Assembly: GCF_007747215.1 (NCBI RefSeq)
Contig: NZ_CP036273.1
Span: 2,650,322-2,714,321 of the forward strand
Direction of reading: 5' to 3'
Length of the DNA stretch: 64,000 nt
Origin: Urbifossiella limnaea
GTDB lineage: Bacteria > Planctomycetota > Planctomycetia > Gemmatales > Gemmataceae
Numbering within the stretch: position 1 is the stretch's first letter; the number at the start of each line of letters is the position of its first letter. The position numbers were made by a program, and so were the translations under genes. Below are positions 24,850 through 36,532 of this stretch, in pieces. The notes below the pieces were generated by a model. The model was not told the DNA's origin, made no database searches, and worked only from the letters and a program-made list of their open reading frames with translations.

Positions 24850-27800
24850 ATGCCGCACGCCCGTACCCGCGCCCTCGCCCTGGCGGTCATCGCCGGCGCG
24901 CTCGTCACCGCGGCCCGGGCACAACCCGACCCCGAACCGGCGGCGCTCGCCGAGCGGTTCGCCGCCGAGCGCGCCGCGGCCGACAAGGCCGGCTTCCCCG
25001 CCGGCCGCCTCGCCCCCGCCGACGACCTGGCCGCCAAGGCTGCGGCGGCCCTGAAGGCCGGCAACGGCCGCGGCGCTGCCCGCTACTACCGCGACGCCCG
25101 CTGGCAGCTGCCGTTCCTCCCCGCCGGGCTGCCGCCGCACGTCACCCGCGTCCTCGGTGAGAGCCGCGTCCGCCACGCCGACCACGTCAACTCGCTCGCC
25201 TACCGCCGCGACGGGGCCGTGCTCGCGTCCGCGTCGAAGGACGGCACCGTCCGCCTGTGGGACCTGGGCAACGGCCGCGAACTCCTCACGTACCGCGGCC
25301 ACGCCGACGCCGACGCCCCGCGCGGGGCCGACGTGTTCAAGGTCGCCGGCGTCGACTTCGCGCCGGACGGCAAGACCGTCGCGTCCGTCGGCGGCAAGGA
25401 ACTCCACCTGTGGGACGCGGCCACCGGGAAGGTCGTGAAGACGCTCGCCGTCGTGGAGAAGGACGACCGCCCGCTCCGGGCCGTGGCCTACGCCCCGGAC
25501 GGCAAGGCGGTCGCGGTCGGCGGCGACGACGGCGTCGTGCGGGTGTACGACCCCGCGAGCGGCAAGGAGACGTTCAAGTCCGGCCCCCGCAACGCCCGCA
25601 TCGAGCGGGTGGCGTTCTCCCCGAACGGCAAGCTGATCGGCGCCGCCGACAGCACCGGGAACGTCGGCGTGTACGCCCCGGGGCTGCCGAACCCGATGCC
25701 GATGTCGGTGCCGGCGGTCGAGCGCGGCGGGCCGTGCCTCGGCGTGGCGTTCGCGGCCGACGGGCGGGCCGTGTTCACCTGCGGGGCCGACAACAAGGCC
25801 CGCCTCACCAGCGGCCCGAAGGCCGACGGCACGCCGGACCCGGACATCCTCAAGGACTTGAAGCAGTACGTCGGCCACACCGACGCGGTGACCGACCTGG
25901 CCCTCACCGCCGACGGCAAGACGCTCGTCACCGGCTCGGGCGACGGCACCGTCCGCGTGTGGGAGACGGACACGGCCAAGCAGGTGCGGCTGTTCCAGGG
26001 GCACGTCGTCGAGCAGGTGTCGAAGTCCGGGGTGACGGCGGTGGCGGTGCGGCTCGACGGCAAGCAGGCGGCCAGCGCCGGGCACGACGGCTCGATTCGG
26101 CTGTGGGACTTGAACGCGGCCGACGAGAACCGCCCGCTCGCGGGCGCCGCCGGGCCGGTGTGGGCGGTGGCCCTGACGGCCGACGGCAAGCTCGCCGCGG
26201 CCGCGGGGGCGGACAAGACCGTCCGCCTGTACGACCCCGAGACCGGCGCCGCCGCGGGGGAGCTGACCGGGCACGCCGCCGCGGTCACGGCGCTGGCCTT
26301 CCTCGCCGACGGCAAGCTCGCCTCCGCCGGCGGCGACCGCGTCGTCAAGTTGTGGGACACCGCGACCCGGGCGGTCGTGAAGGAGTTGCCCGGTCACGAG
26401 TTGCCCGTGCTCGCGCTCGCCACCGACGGCAAGTTGTTGGTGAGCGCCGCCGCCGACCGCACCGCCCGCGGCTGGGACGCGGCCGCCGGCAAGGGGCTGT
26501 GGACGTGGACGGGTAAGGCGGCGGCGTGTGCCGCTGCGGTGCGGCCGGGCGGCAAGCAGGTCGCCGTCGGAACCGCGGACGGCAACCTCGCCGTACTCGA
26601 CGTCACCGGGGGTGAGCCGAAGGAAGTCTGGTCCGGCAGCGCCCACACGGCCGGCGTCGCGGCCGCGGCGTACGCGCCGGCCGGCGCCGCGCTGGCGACG
26701 GTCGGGGGCGACGGGGTGATGCAGTTGTGGGAGCTGGACGAGGCCGGCCGGCCGAGCCCGGGTCACCGCTTCGAGGGGACGCCGCGGGCCGACAAGGGCG
26801 GGTTCGCGCCGCTGTCCGCCGTCGCCTTCACGCCCGACGGCCGGTTCGTCGCCAGCGCCGGGGCCGACGCCGTCGTCCGCGTGTTCGACACCCGCACGAA
26901 GGCCGAGGTGCGCGGCCTCCGCGGCCACGCCGAGTGGACCACGGCGCTGGCGTTCGGCCCCGGCGGGCGGCTCCTGGTGTCCGGCGGCGCCGACAAGAAG
27001 GTGCTGGCGTTCGAACTGACGCCGCAGGAGGGGGCGACGCCGGTCGGGCACATGCTGAAGATCAACGCCGTGGCCGTGAGCCCGGACGGGAAGACGGCGG
27101 CGACCGGCTCGGACGACAGGACGGTGAAGCTGTGGGACGTCGCCACCGGCCGCGAGCTGGACACGCTCGCCGGCCCGACCGACAGGCCGCAGGCGCTGGC
27201 CTTCCTCGGCGCCGACCGCCTCGCCGTCGGCTCGTTGGCCCTGTCCGGCGGCTCGGGCCAGCTGCACTTCTGGAAGGGGCGGCCGGCGAAGCTCGTGTCG
27301 TCCGTCACGCCCGGCGAGGTGTACGCGCTGGCGGCGCTGCCGGACGGCTCGAAGCTGGCCGCGTGGACCGCCCGCGCCGTGCAGGGCGAGGTGGTGAAGG
27401 CCAGCGCGTACGAGGTGTACGACGCCGGCGGGAAGTCGCTGACCGTGGTCCGCGACGCGGGACGCGATGTGCGGGCGGTGGCGTTCGCGGCCGACCTGTC
27501 GCTGGCGGTTGCGGGCGACGCCACCGGCACGATCCGCCTGTGGGACCTGGCGACGCAGAAGCAGGCCGGCGGCGACTGGCCGCTGTTCGCGGAACCGCTC
27601 GCCGATTTGGGGCTGACGGCGGACAAGGCGAAGCTCGTGGCCGCCGACGCGGCCGGGCACGTGAAGGTGGCCGACGTGGCGAAGCGTGCCGTGGTAGCCA
27701 CCGCGGCGGCGGACGCGAAGGGGGTACGGGCGCTGGTGGTGTCGCCGGCCGGCGACTCGTTCGTGACGATCGGCCGCGACGGCGGCGAGGTGAAGGCGTG

Positions 27801-27945
27801 GCCGCTGGCCGCGGCGGGGGAGCTGAAGCCGTCGCGGGTCTGGGCGCTGCCGGTGGGTGTTCTGGCGGCCGCGTACACTCCGGACGGCCGGTCGCTCGTG
27901 ACGGCCAACGCCGACGGCACGGCTTACGTGCTGGCGCTGCCGTAG
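24850..27945 (+). CDS. Large secreted WD40-repeat protein
   Basis: This 1031-residue protein has a signal peptide (residues 1-24, ending AARAQP). A 75-residue alanine-rich helical segment follows, then about fourteen WD40 repeats from residue 105 to the end. Blades show the S-x-D-G-T-V-R-L-W-D pattern: SKDGTVRLWDLGN, GDGTVRVWETD, GHDGSIRLWDLN, SDDRTVKLWDVATG, GTIRLWDLAT. This is enough for two seven-bladed propellers in one chain. No kinase or protease domain is attached, unlike many planctomycete WD40 proteins. A scaffold role in the periplasm or outside is likely. A TATACT at 24797-24802 may be the -10. Confidence 0.88.
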   Translation: MPHARTRALALAVIAGALVTAARAQPDPEPAALAERFAAERAAADKAGFPAGRLAPADDLAAKAAAALKAGNGRGAARYYRDARWQLPFLPAGLPPHVTRVLGESRVRHADHVNSLAYRRDGAVLASASKDGTVRLWDLGNGRELLTYRGHADADAPRGADVFKVAGVDFAPDGKTVASVGGKELHLWDAATGKVVKTLAVVEKDDRPLRAVAYAPDGKAVAVGGDDGVVRVYDPASGKETFKSGPRNARIERVAFSPNGKLIGAADSTGNVGVYAPGLPNPMPMSVPAVERGGPCLGVAFAADGRAVFTCGADNKARLTSGPKADGTPDPDILKDLKQYVGHTDAVTDLALTADGKTLVTGSGDGTVRVWETDTAKQVRLFQGHVVEQVSKSGVTAVAVRLDGKQAASAGHDGSIRLWDLNAADENRPLAGAAGPVWAVALTADGKLAAAAGADKTVRLYDPETGAAAGELTGHAAAVTALAFLADGKLASAGGDRVVKLWDTATRAVVKELPGHELPVLALATDGKLLVSAAADRTARGWDAAAGKGLWTWTGKAAACAAAVRPGGKQVAVGTADGNLAVLDVTGGEPKEVWSGSAHTAGVAAAAYAPAGAALATVGGDGVMQLWELDEAGRPSPGHRFEGTPRADKGGFAPLSAVAFTPDGRFVASAGADAVVRVFDTRTKAEVRGLRGHAEWTTALAFGPGGRLLVSGGADKKVLAFELTPQEGATPVGHMLKINAVAVSPDGKTAATGSDDRTVKLWDVATGRELDTLAGPTDRPQALAFLGADRLAVGSLALSGGSGQLHFWKGRPAKLVSSVTPGEVYALAALPDGSKLAAWTARAVQGEVVKASAYEVYDAGGKSLTVVRDAGRDVRAVAFAADLSLAVAGDATGTIRLWDLATQKQAGGDWPLFAEPLADLGLTADKAKLVAADAAGHVKVADVAKRAVVATAAADAKGVRALVVSPAGDSFVTIGRDGGEVKAWPLAAAGELKPSRVWALPVGVLAAAYTPDGRSLVTANADGTAYVLALP

Positions 27946-28013
27946 GGGAGGCCCGACGGCGCTTCCCGTTTCGGCGCGCGGGCGTAAGACATCCCCCACC
28001 CGCGAGGCCGGCG

Positions 28014-28526
28014 ATGGACCTGAACGCGCTCATCCGCGACGTGCCCGACTTCCCCAAGCCGGGCGTCCTGTTCAAGGACATCACCCCCCTCCTCGCCGAC
28101 CCCAAAGCCTTCGGCTACGTCGTCGCCCGGATGGCCGCTCACTACGCGAAGGCGTCGCTCGGTGCGATCGCCGCCGCCGAGGCCCGCGGGTTCCTGTTCG
28201 CGGCGCCGCTGGCACTCGAGCTGAACCTGCCGCTCGTGCCGCTCCGCAAGCCGGGCAAGCTGCCGTACAAGACGCACTCGTTCCGCTACGACCTGGAGTA
28301 CGGCTCGGCCGAACTCCACATGCACATTGACGGCGTCGCCGCCGGGGCGCGGGTGCTGCTGGTGGACGACGTGCTCGCCACCGGCGGCACGATGGCCGCG
28401 GCCGGGAAGTTGATCGAGCAGGCCGGCGGGACCGTCGCCGGGTGTGCGTTCCTGATTGAACTCGGGTTCCTCGGCGGGCGGGCGCACCTGCCCGGGTACG
28501 AGGTGTTCAGCCTCCTCACCTACTAA
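28014..28526 (+). CDS. apt: Adenine phosphoribosyltransferase
   Basis: This 170-residue enzyme is of normal Apt length. It salvages adenine with PRPP to AMP. The N-terminus has IRDVPDFPKPGVLFKDITPLL, typical of Apt; AAEARGFLFAAPLA follows. The PRPP loop is VLLVDDVLATGGT (residues 114-126). It is the first gene of a same-strand run through the zinc-ribbon protein, hisI, a membrane protein and tatD, with gaps of 19, 19 and 11 bp and one overlap. Both apt and hisI deal with AMP-type nucleotides. Confidence 0.96.
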   Translation: MDLNALIRDVPDFPKPGVLFKDITPLLADPKAFGYVVARMAAHYAKASLGAIAAAEARGFLFAAPLALELNLPLVPLRKPGKLPYKTHSFRYDLEYGSAELHMHIDGVAAGARVLLVDDVLATGGTMAAAGKLIEQAGGTVAGCAFLIELGFLGGRAHLPGYEVFSLLTY

Positions 28527-28545
28527 CCACGCCGGCGGGGGAGCG

Positions 28546-29172
28546 ATGCCGCTGACCGTGCCGTGCCCGGGGTGCCGGGAGCCGCTGGACGTGGACGACG
28601 AGCACCGGACCTGGAAGGTCCGGTGCCCGCGCTGCGCCGCCGAGTTCGTCCCCGACGAGCCGCGCCCGGCCGACGCCTTCGCCCCGCGCCGGCCGCCCGA
28701 CGACGACTTCGACGACCGCCCGCGCCGGCGGCGCCGGCCGAGGTCGGCGGCCGACGACTACGACGACGCAAAGAGGGATGTGCACGGCCCGAGCGTGTTC
28801 CTCGAACTGCTGGGCTGGCTCGGCATCCTGGCGTCGGTCGGCATCGCATTTCTGTTCGCCGCGATCGGCATGGCCCCACCGCCCGGGAAGCCGAACCAGC
28901 CGCCCGAGGCGGCGGTGTTCGCGCTCGGGTTCGCCGGGTGCATCGGCGTGCTGGGGGTGGGTGTGCACATCCCGATCATCATCGGCGCCCGCCACCTGCG
29001 GCGGCTGTCGAGCCGGCCGTGGGCGATGGCCGCGGCCGTGCTGGCGGTTCTGGTGTCGAGCATCTTCCACCTGGCGGCGGGAATCTGGGCGATCATCGTC
29101 ATCAACCGGCTGCACGTGAAGAACGCGTTCGACGACTACGCCGAGACCGGCGGCCCGCCCCACAACGACTGA
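28546..29172 (+). CDS. Zinc-ribbon membrane protein
   Basis: This 208-residue protein begins with a CPxC / CPxC zinc ribbon (CPGC at residues 7-10, CPRC at 27-30). An acidic, arginine-rich linker (about 40-75) is followed by three to four membrane helices (about 85-105, 120-145, 155-180), ending with a short soluble tail. This build is common in planctomycete proteins of unknown role. GGGGGAG precedes the ATG. It probably sits in the inner membrane with the ribbon in the cytoplasm. Confidence 0.75.
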   Translation: MPLTVPCPGCREPLDVDDEHRTWKVRCPRCAAEFVPDEPRPADAFAPRRPPDDDFDDRPRRRRRPRSAADDYDDAKRDVHGPSVFLELLGWLGILASVGIAFLFAAIGMAPPPGKPNQPPEAAVFALGFAGCIGVLGVGVHIPIIIGARHLRRLSSRPWAMAAAVLAVLVSSIFHLAAGIWAIIVINRLHVKNAFDDYAETGGPPHND

Positions 29173-29191
29173 CGCGGACAACGAGGGGAGT

Positions 29192-29566
29192 ATGCTGATC
29201 GACTTCGACAAGAGCGGCGGGCTGGTCCCGGCCGTGGCCCAGGACGCGGACACCGGCGAGGTGCTGATGCTCGCGTGGATGAACCGCGAGGCGTTCGACG
29301 AGACCGTCCGCACCGGCCGGGCCGTGTACTTCAGCCGCAGCCGCAACCGCCTCTGGCGGAAGGGCGAGGAGAGCGGCAACGTGCAGGAAGTGAAGGGCGT
29401 GTTCGTGGACTGCGACGCCGACACGGTGCTGCTGAAGGTGAAGCAGGTCGGCGGCGCGGCGTGCCACGAGGGCTACCCGAGTTGCTTCTTCCGCGAGCTG
29501 GCCGGCGGCGAACTGAAGGTCGTCGGCGAGCGGGTGTTCGACCCCAAACAGGTGTACAAGAAGTAG
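29192..29566 (+). CDS. hisI: Phosphoribosyl-AMP cyclohydrolase
   Basis: This 124-residue single-domain HisI carries out the third step of histidine synthesis, opening the ring of phosphoribosyl-AMP. Metal ligands are visible: DCDAD (C74, D75, D77) binds Mg, and C91 and C98 in [10 protein letters not shown] bind Zn. The start [17 protein letters not shown] and [17 protein letters not shown] are family blocks. The HisE domain, often fused, is absent and must be encoded elsewhere. No other his gene is near; it sits in the apt-tatD run. GGGGAG lies just before the ATG. Confidence 0.96.
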   Translation: MLIDFDKSGGLVPAVAQDADTGEVLMLAWMNREAFDETVRTGRAVYFSRSRNRLWRKGEESGNVQEVKGVFVDCDADTVLLKVKQVGGAACHEGYPSCFFRELAGGELKVVGERVFDPKQVYKK

Positions 29567-29577
29567 GACCGCCCGCG

Positions 29578-30429
29578 ATGCTGCTCACCTTTCTCCTCGT
29601 GCTCGTCGGCCTGTTCGCGCTGCTGTGGGGCGTCACCGCCGTCGCGCAGGCGTACGTCTACCAGCAGCCGACCGACCGGCTGCCGGCGAAGGCCGCGGTC
29701 GCGGCCCTGATTGTAAGCGGGTACGTCATCTTCTGGGTCGCGCTCGACCGCAAGAGCCCCGGGAAGTACGACGACTTCCTGGCCTTCGCCGGGTACACGA
29801 CCACCACGTTCGACGAGTTCGACGCCGTCCGCTGGGAGGCGGACCCGGCCGTGCGGAACAAGGCCGAGTTCAAGAAGGACGCGGCCGGAAAGCCGGCCGA
29901 GACGGTCACCCACTTCAAGCGGGTCGGCAAGTCGCCGCCGCGGTTCGCCGACGAGAAGACGGGCAAGGACTTCGTCCTGTCCGACGGCGGCACGCTGACC
30001 GCGGCGGTGGTGCTGAAGCCCGACCTGCAAGGGCCGGCGGTGCGGTTCAACGCCGGGTTCAAGGAGGACGCCCGCGGCAAGACCTACTTCCCGAAGGGGA
30101 ACGACGGCCGCCGGTTCGTGGAGGAGAACGGCAGCCGGTACGTGTCGCTGGACCAACCCGGCGTCGTGTACATCCCGTCGGCGACGACGGTGTTCCTGGC
30201 GATCCTCATCAACCTCGGCATGTTCGCGGCGTGGTACGTGGCGTTCTGGCCGGTACTGCGGTTCGGCGCCGGGTTGGCCGCTCTGCTGACGCTGGCGTTC
30301 GCCATCTTCACGATCTTCGTGGTGATGCCGGTACTGTTCAAACCCGGCCGCGCGCCAAAGCCCGTCGAGGAAGCCGTCGCGCGGGTAGAGCCGGCGGCAC
30401 ACGCCGGCCTCTCGCCGTGTCGCGCATGA
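29578..30429 (+). CDS. Membrane protein of unknown function
   Basis: This 283-residue protein has membrane helices at about residues 2-22 and 38-55, a soluble domain of about 130 residues outside the membrane, then two more helices at about 202-225 and 228-255. The soluble part has the strand-rich segments VRWEADPAV, TAAVVLKPDLQGP and RYVSLDQPGVVYIPS. No family is recognised. Its TGA overlaps the ATG of tatD (ATGA), so the two are translationally coupled. Confidence 0.72.
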   Translation: MLLTFLLVLVGLFALLWGVTAVAQAYVYQQPTDRLPAKAAVAALIVSGYVIFWVALDRKSPGKYDDFLAFAGYTTTTFDEFDAVRWEADPAVRNKAEFKKDAAGKPAETVTHFKRVGKSPPRFADEKTGKDFVLSDGGTLTAAVVLKPDLQGPAVRFNAGFKEDARGKTYFPKGNDGRRFVEENGSRYVSLDQPGVVYIPSATTVFLAILINLGMFAAWYVAFWPVLRFGAGLAALLTLAFAIFTIFVVMPVLFKPGRAPKPVEEAVARVEPAAHAGLSPCRA

Positions 30430-31199
30430 TCGACACCCACGCACACCTGTTCGACGACCGGTTCGCGGCCGACCTGCCCGCGGTCCTCGGCCGCGCCGCG
30501 GCCGCCGGCGTCGAGCGCGTCGTCTGCCTCGGTATCGACGCTGAAACGAGCCGCGCCGCCGTCCGCATCTCCGAGGCGCACCCACTCGTGGTCGCGGCCG
30601 TCGGCATCCAGCCGAACCACACCGCGGAGGCCGACCCCTGCGACTGGGACGAGGTGGTCCGCCTCGCGGAGTCGGAGCCGAGCGTGGCGGCGATCGGCGA
30701 GACGGGCCTGGACCGCTACTGGGACCGGGCGCCGTTTGCGCTGCAGGAAGACTACTTCGCCCGCCACATCGATCTCGCCCGGCGACTCGGCAGGGCGTTC
30801 GTCATCCACTGCCGCGAGGCCGAGGCCGACGTGGTAAAGGTACTCCGCGCCGAGTACGACCGGCACGGCCCGGTCCGCGCCGTGATGCACTCGTTCAGCG
30901 GCGACGCGGCCACCGCCCGCGCCTGCCTCGACATGGGGCTGTACGTGTCGTTCGCTGGCATGGTGACGTACAAGACGGCACAGCAACTCCTCGACGTGGC
31001 GGCCGGGGTGCCGCTCGACCGCTTGCTGATCGAGACGGACGCCCCCTACCTGGCCCCGGTGCCGCACCGCGGCCAGCGGAACGAGCCGGGGTACGTCGTC
31101 CACACGGCGGCGTGCCTCGCGGAGGTGAAGGGCGTGCCCGTCGGCGTCATCGACGAGCACACGACGCGGAACGCCCGGGCGCTGTTCGGGCTCGGCTGA
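30426..31199 (+). CDS. TatD family metal-dependent hydrolase (DNase-like)
   Basis: This 257-residue TIM-barrel hydrolase starts MIDTHAHLFDDRF with the metal pair H5/H7. It continues with AIGETGLDRYWD (metal-bridging glutamate), FVIHCREAEADV (histidine ligand), VMHSFSGDAATA and LLIETDAPYLAPVPHRGQRN (catalytic aspartate). These are all the landmarks of TatD/YcfH-type 3'-5' exonucleases or D-aminoacyl-tRNA-deacylase-like members. It is the last gene of the apt run. Confidence 0.93.
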   Translation: MIDTHAHLFDDRFAADLPAVLGRAAAAGVERVVCLGIDAETSRAAVRISEAHPLVVAAVGIQPNHTAEADPCDWDEVVRLAESEPSVAAIGETGLDRYWDRAPFALQEDYFARHIDLARRLGRAFVIHCREAEADVVKVLRAEYDRHGPVRAVMHSFSGDAATARACLDMGLYVSFAGMVTYKTAQQLLDVAAGVPLDRLLIETDAPYLAPVPHRGQRNEPGYVVHTAACLAEVKGVPVGVIDEHTTRNARALFGLG

Positions 31200-31200
31200 G

Positions 31201-32067
31201 TCAGTCGAAGTTTACCGGGGCGGCGTCCGACTTGTGGCAGAGCCGCTGGAACTGCACCGGGTCCACGGTGTAGCGGATGATGCGGACGGACCCGTCTCCG
31301 AGCAGTGCGTTCATGCCCCCGACGTGGGCGGAGCCGAAGCGATAATACTCGTCGTCCGGCACGCCGGCGTCGCGGCGGTCCTGGGCCGGCGTCCACCCGC
31401 CGGTGCCGTTCGTGCGGCTGCCGCGGATGATGTCGGCGTCGATCCCGGGGCCGGCCCACGACTCGTTGTCGGCGCAGCACGTCTTGTCCAGGTTCACGAT
31501 CTTCTCGCCGACGAACAGCACGTTCGACAGGCCGTCGCGGACCGCCGAGAAGCGGATGACGCCGGGGTACGTCGGGGTGCTGAGGCCGTCGCGGCTGAGG
31601 ACGATCGGGCCGGTGCAGTTCCGGGTCGGCCGGGCGTTCGGGTTCGTGCCGCCGTTGCCGGCGTAGTCGCTCTTGGCGCTGGATCCGACGACCCGCGGGC
31701 CGCTCCGGCTCGGGCAGCCGTACACGGCCAGCGGCGTGACCCGAATCGTCGCCACGCTGGTGACGCGGGTGAGCGGCTCCTGCTCGACGAACTGCAGGAT
31801 CTCGTACGTCCACCCGAAGTCGAGCCGGTTGACGGCCGGGTTGTTGCCGACGCCGCCGTCGCTGCCGGCGGTGGGAACGAAGCCGGCGGTGTCGTGGTAG
31901 GCGTGGAAGGCGATGCCGATCTGCTTGAGGTTGTTGGCGCACTTCGCCCGGGCCGCCGCCTCGCGGACCTTCTGGACGGCGGGGAGCAGCAGCCCGATGA
32001 GGATGGCGATGATGGCGATCACCACCAGCAACTCGATGAGCGTGAACGCACGCGGCGCGCGGGACAT
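31201..32067 (-). CDS. DUF1559 prepilin-like protein
   Basis: This 288-residue protein has a type IV prepilin N-terminus: [20 protein letters not shown] with the cleavage site before F8 and the +5 glutamate. DUF1559 follows, with the [20 protein letters not shown] helix. The C-terminal H-x9-DG-type motif appears as [17 protein letters not shown]. Planctomycetes carry many such paralogues, which are thought to form pseudopilus-like or surface structures. GGAG precedes the ATG. No pilus machinery is adjacent; the T2SS F-like protein at 2.6-3.6 kb is the only related component in the window. Confidence 0.94.
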   Translation of the reverse strand: MSRAPRAFTLIELLVVIAIIAILIGLLLPAVQKVREAAARAKCANNLKQIGIAFHAYHDTAGFVPTAGSDGGVGNNPAVNRLDFGWTYEILQFVEQEPLTRVTSVATIRVTPLAVYGCPSRSGPRVVGSSAKSDYAGNGGTNPNARPTRNCTGPIVLSRDGLSTPTYPGVIRFSAVRDGLSNVLFVGEKIVNLDKTCCADNESWAGPGIDADIIRGSRTNGTGGWTPAQDRRDAGVPDDEYYRFGSAHVGGMNALLGDGSVRIIRYTVDPVQFQRLCHKSDAAPVNFD

Positions 32068-32125
32068 GGGCGGGCTCCGACAGGAGAATGCGAGTGCGAG
32101 ACGTGTTCTCCCCGAATCCTAACGT

Positions 32126-32695
32126 CTACCGCGAGCCGCCCGCCAGCGCGTTTCCGCCCCAGGTGCGCAGGTTCACGGCTTCCGTGCGTCCCGCGAAGCC
32201 GGCGAGGGCGCGGGTGAAGTAGCCGTCCACCCAGCCACGCGCCGCGGCTTCGTCCCACGGTGTGCCTGGGGGAACGTCCACAGACTTCAGCAGGAGTAGC
32301 TGGTCGGCACGAACCGCGCGTGCAACCCACGCCGCCAGCGAGTCGGTAGTTACCTCCCAACTGTGTGGCAGCGGGACGGGGTACGAGCGGCAGTAGGTCG
32401 TTACGTCAAAGACGCTGACGCGGTCGCCCGTCGCCGTGAGGCTGTCCGTCAGACCGGCGCCAAGAAGTTCACTGAGAAACATGGCCGCCGGCCACAGCGA
32501 ATCGATCGCCAGCCAGTGAGCTTGCTCCTCGGTAAAGCCGTGCACGCGGTGCAGCATCCTAACGGCGTCCGCGAACCCGCCGCCGCCCGAGACGACGAGC
32601 ACCGGGGCGGGGTCGAGCGCGGCGACGAACGCCCGCAGCGCCGGGCCGAGGCCGGGCCAGTCGTACAGGCTGCCGCCGACCTTCACGACGATCAC
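32126..32695 (-). CDS. Amino-acid-kinase-fold protein, MfnE-like
   Basis: This 189-residue protein begins VIVVKVGGSLYDWPGLG, the phosphate-binding GGS loop of the amino acid kinase superfamily, followed by VLVVSGGGGFADAVR. It is shorter than aspartate or glutamate kinases and resembles MfnE-type kinases, which phosphorylate the furan alcohol precursor of methanofuran in methanogens. The GTG start (32693-32695) overlaps the TGA of the upstream MfnF-like gene. That partner makes a role in methanofuran/methylofuran synthesis the best guess. MfnE activity has not been shown for bacterial members, as far as I know. Confidence 0.78.
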   Translation of the reverse strand: MIVVKVGGSLYDWPGLGPALRAFVAALDPAPVLVVSGGGGFADAVRMLHRVHGFTEEQAHWLAIDSLWPAAMFLSELLGAGLTDSLTATGDRVSVFDVTTYCRSYPVPLPHSWEVTTDSLAAWVARAVRADQLLLLKSVDVPPGTPWDEAAARGWVDGYFTRALAGFAGRTEAVNLRTWGGNALAGGSR

Positions 32696-33702
32696 GCCCG
32701 CCCCTCCGCCGCCAGCACCGCGACCGCGTAGGCCGGCGCGCACGCCGACACCGTCGGGCCGAGTTCGTCGTTCAGTGAGACGGTGCGTTCGATTGGTGCT
32801 CCTCCAAATACGCGATCGATCACCTGTCGCGCAAGGAATTCACCCGTGCCCGAAACGATCGCTGTCCGTAACTCGGGTGCCTGCTGCTGGTCGTAGTACA
32901 CCCCCCGTGCTGCGTCCGCGAGTTGCCCGCGGAGGCGATCGTGGACACGGGTGGCGAAGTGAATCAGGTGGTCGTCGCCGAGTTCCTCGCGGTCCGCCCC
33001 CAGCACATGGGCCAGTCGGGTCAGGGCGTGCTCAACCGTGAGCGGTCTACCGTTCGCAGTATCCGTGTCGTGTTCGTTCTCGGGCAACAAACCGAGTACG
33101 ACGTACACGTCTGCCGTGGTGGCGAAAAGTTCCGCACACACGCGATCGGGGTAGACGGCAAACACCGGGGTGCGCCGCACCCCCGCGTACACGAGCTCCC
33201 GTACCTGAAGGCGGGTCCAATCGGTCAGCCCGTAAGTGGACGGCAGCCCGCTGTCGAGCGGGATCAGGTCGCTCGTCGTGCTTCCAATGTCAATCAGGAT
33301 GCCGCCGTGGTACGGGGCGAAGCGGCCGGCGAACGTCGCCAGCGCGTGCCAGTTCGCGGCGGCGACCGTCAGGTGATTCGCGCGTGATTCCGAGATCGTG
33401 TGAAACGCCCCGTCCGTGCCCCACACCCGCACCGGCCGGCCGGCCGCGGCGTGTTCGGTTGCGTCGAGGATGGCGTTCACGCCCTGCCGCTTCGTCTCGA
33501 AGCAGTCGCAGAGCTCGCCGGTCATCGTCACCGCTAGCTCGGCGGCGTCCGGGAATTGCGCCACCAGCTCGGCGAGAGCGGCCGGGAGCCTGTCCGGTTG
33601 CTTCCACAGGGCGAACGGCACCGACGCGGCCCGGCCGTCGGCCGTCGCCGCCTTGAGGTTCGCCCCGCCGATGTCGAGTCCTAAAATGCCCGCTGTGCCC
33701 AT
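32692..33702 (-). CDS. Hydantoinase/oxoprolinase-like H4MPT-linked C1 pathway protein, MfnF-like
   Basis: This 336-residue ASKHA-fold protein has phosphate motifs GLDIGGANLKAA (residues 5-16) and GILIDIGSTTSDLIPL (about 130-145). It matches the pattern of the H4MPT-linked C1 transfer pathway family (TIGR03123), which includes archaeal MfnF, the enzyme joining the furan unit to glutamyltyramine. Planctomycetes are known to carry H4MPT-linked formaldehyde oxidation genes. It is coupled by a GTGA overlap to the MfnE-like gene and divergent from the Hsp70-like gene across only 40 bp. ATG at 33700-33702 is the start just before the first strand. Confidence 0.85.
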   Translation of the reverse strand: MGTAGILGLDIGGANLKAATADGRAASVPFALWKQPDRLPAALAELVAQFPDAAELAVTMTGELCDCFETKRQGVNAILDATEHAAAGRPVRVWGTDGAFHTISESRANHLTVAAANWHALATFAGRFAPYHGGILIDIGSTTSDLIPLDSGLPSTYGLTDWTRLQVRELVYAGVRRTPVFAVYPDRVCAELFATTADVYVVLGLLPENEHDTDTANGRPLTVEHALTRLAHVLGADREELGDDHLIHFATRVHDRLRGQLADAARGVYYDQQQAPELRTAIVSGTGEFLARQVIDRVFGGAPIERTVSLNDELGPTVSACAPAYAVAVLAAEGRA

Positions 33703-33742
33703 CGGGGCAGGATATTCCGCCGACCGGCCCGCGAAAGACCCC

Positions 33743-36528
<2,786 letters not shown>

Positions 36529-36532
<4 letters not shown>

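Noticed and set aside
25157-27900. DNA repeats that look like a CRISPR or tandem array
   Set aside because: They are the degenerate codons of WD40 blades with no constant repeat and no spacer pattern.
24802-27999. Open frame of about 1060 codons opposite the WD40 gene
   Set aside because: Repetitive antisense of WD40 blades, without domains or a ribosome site.
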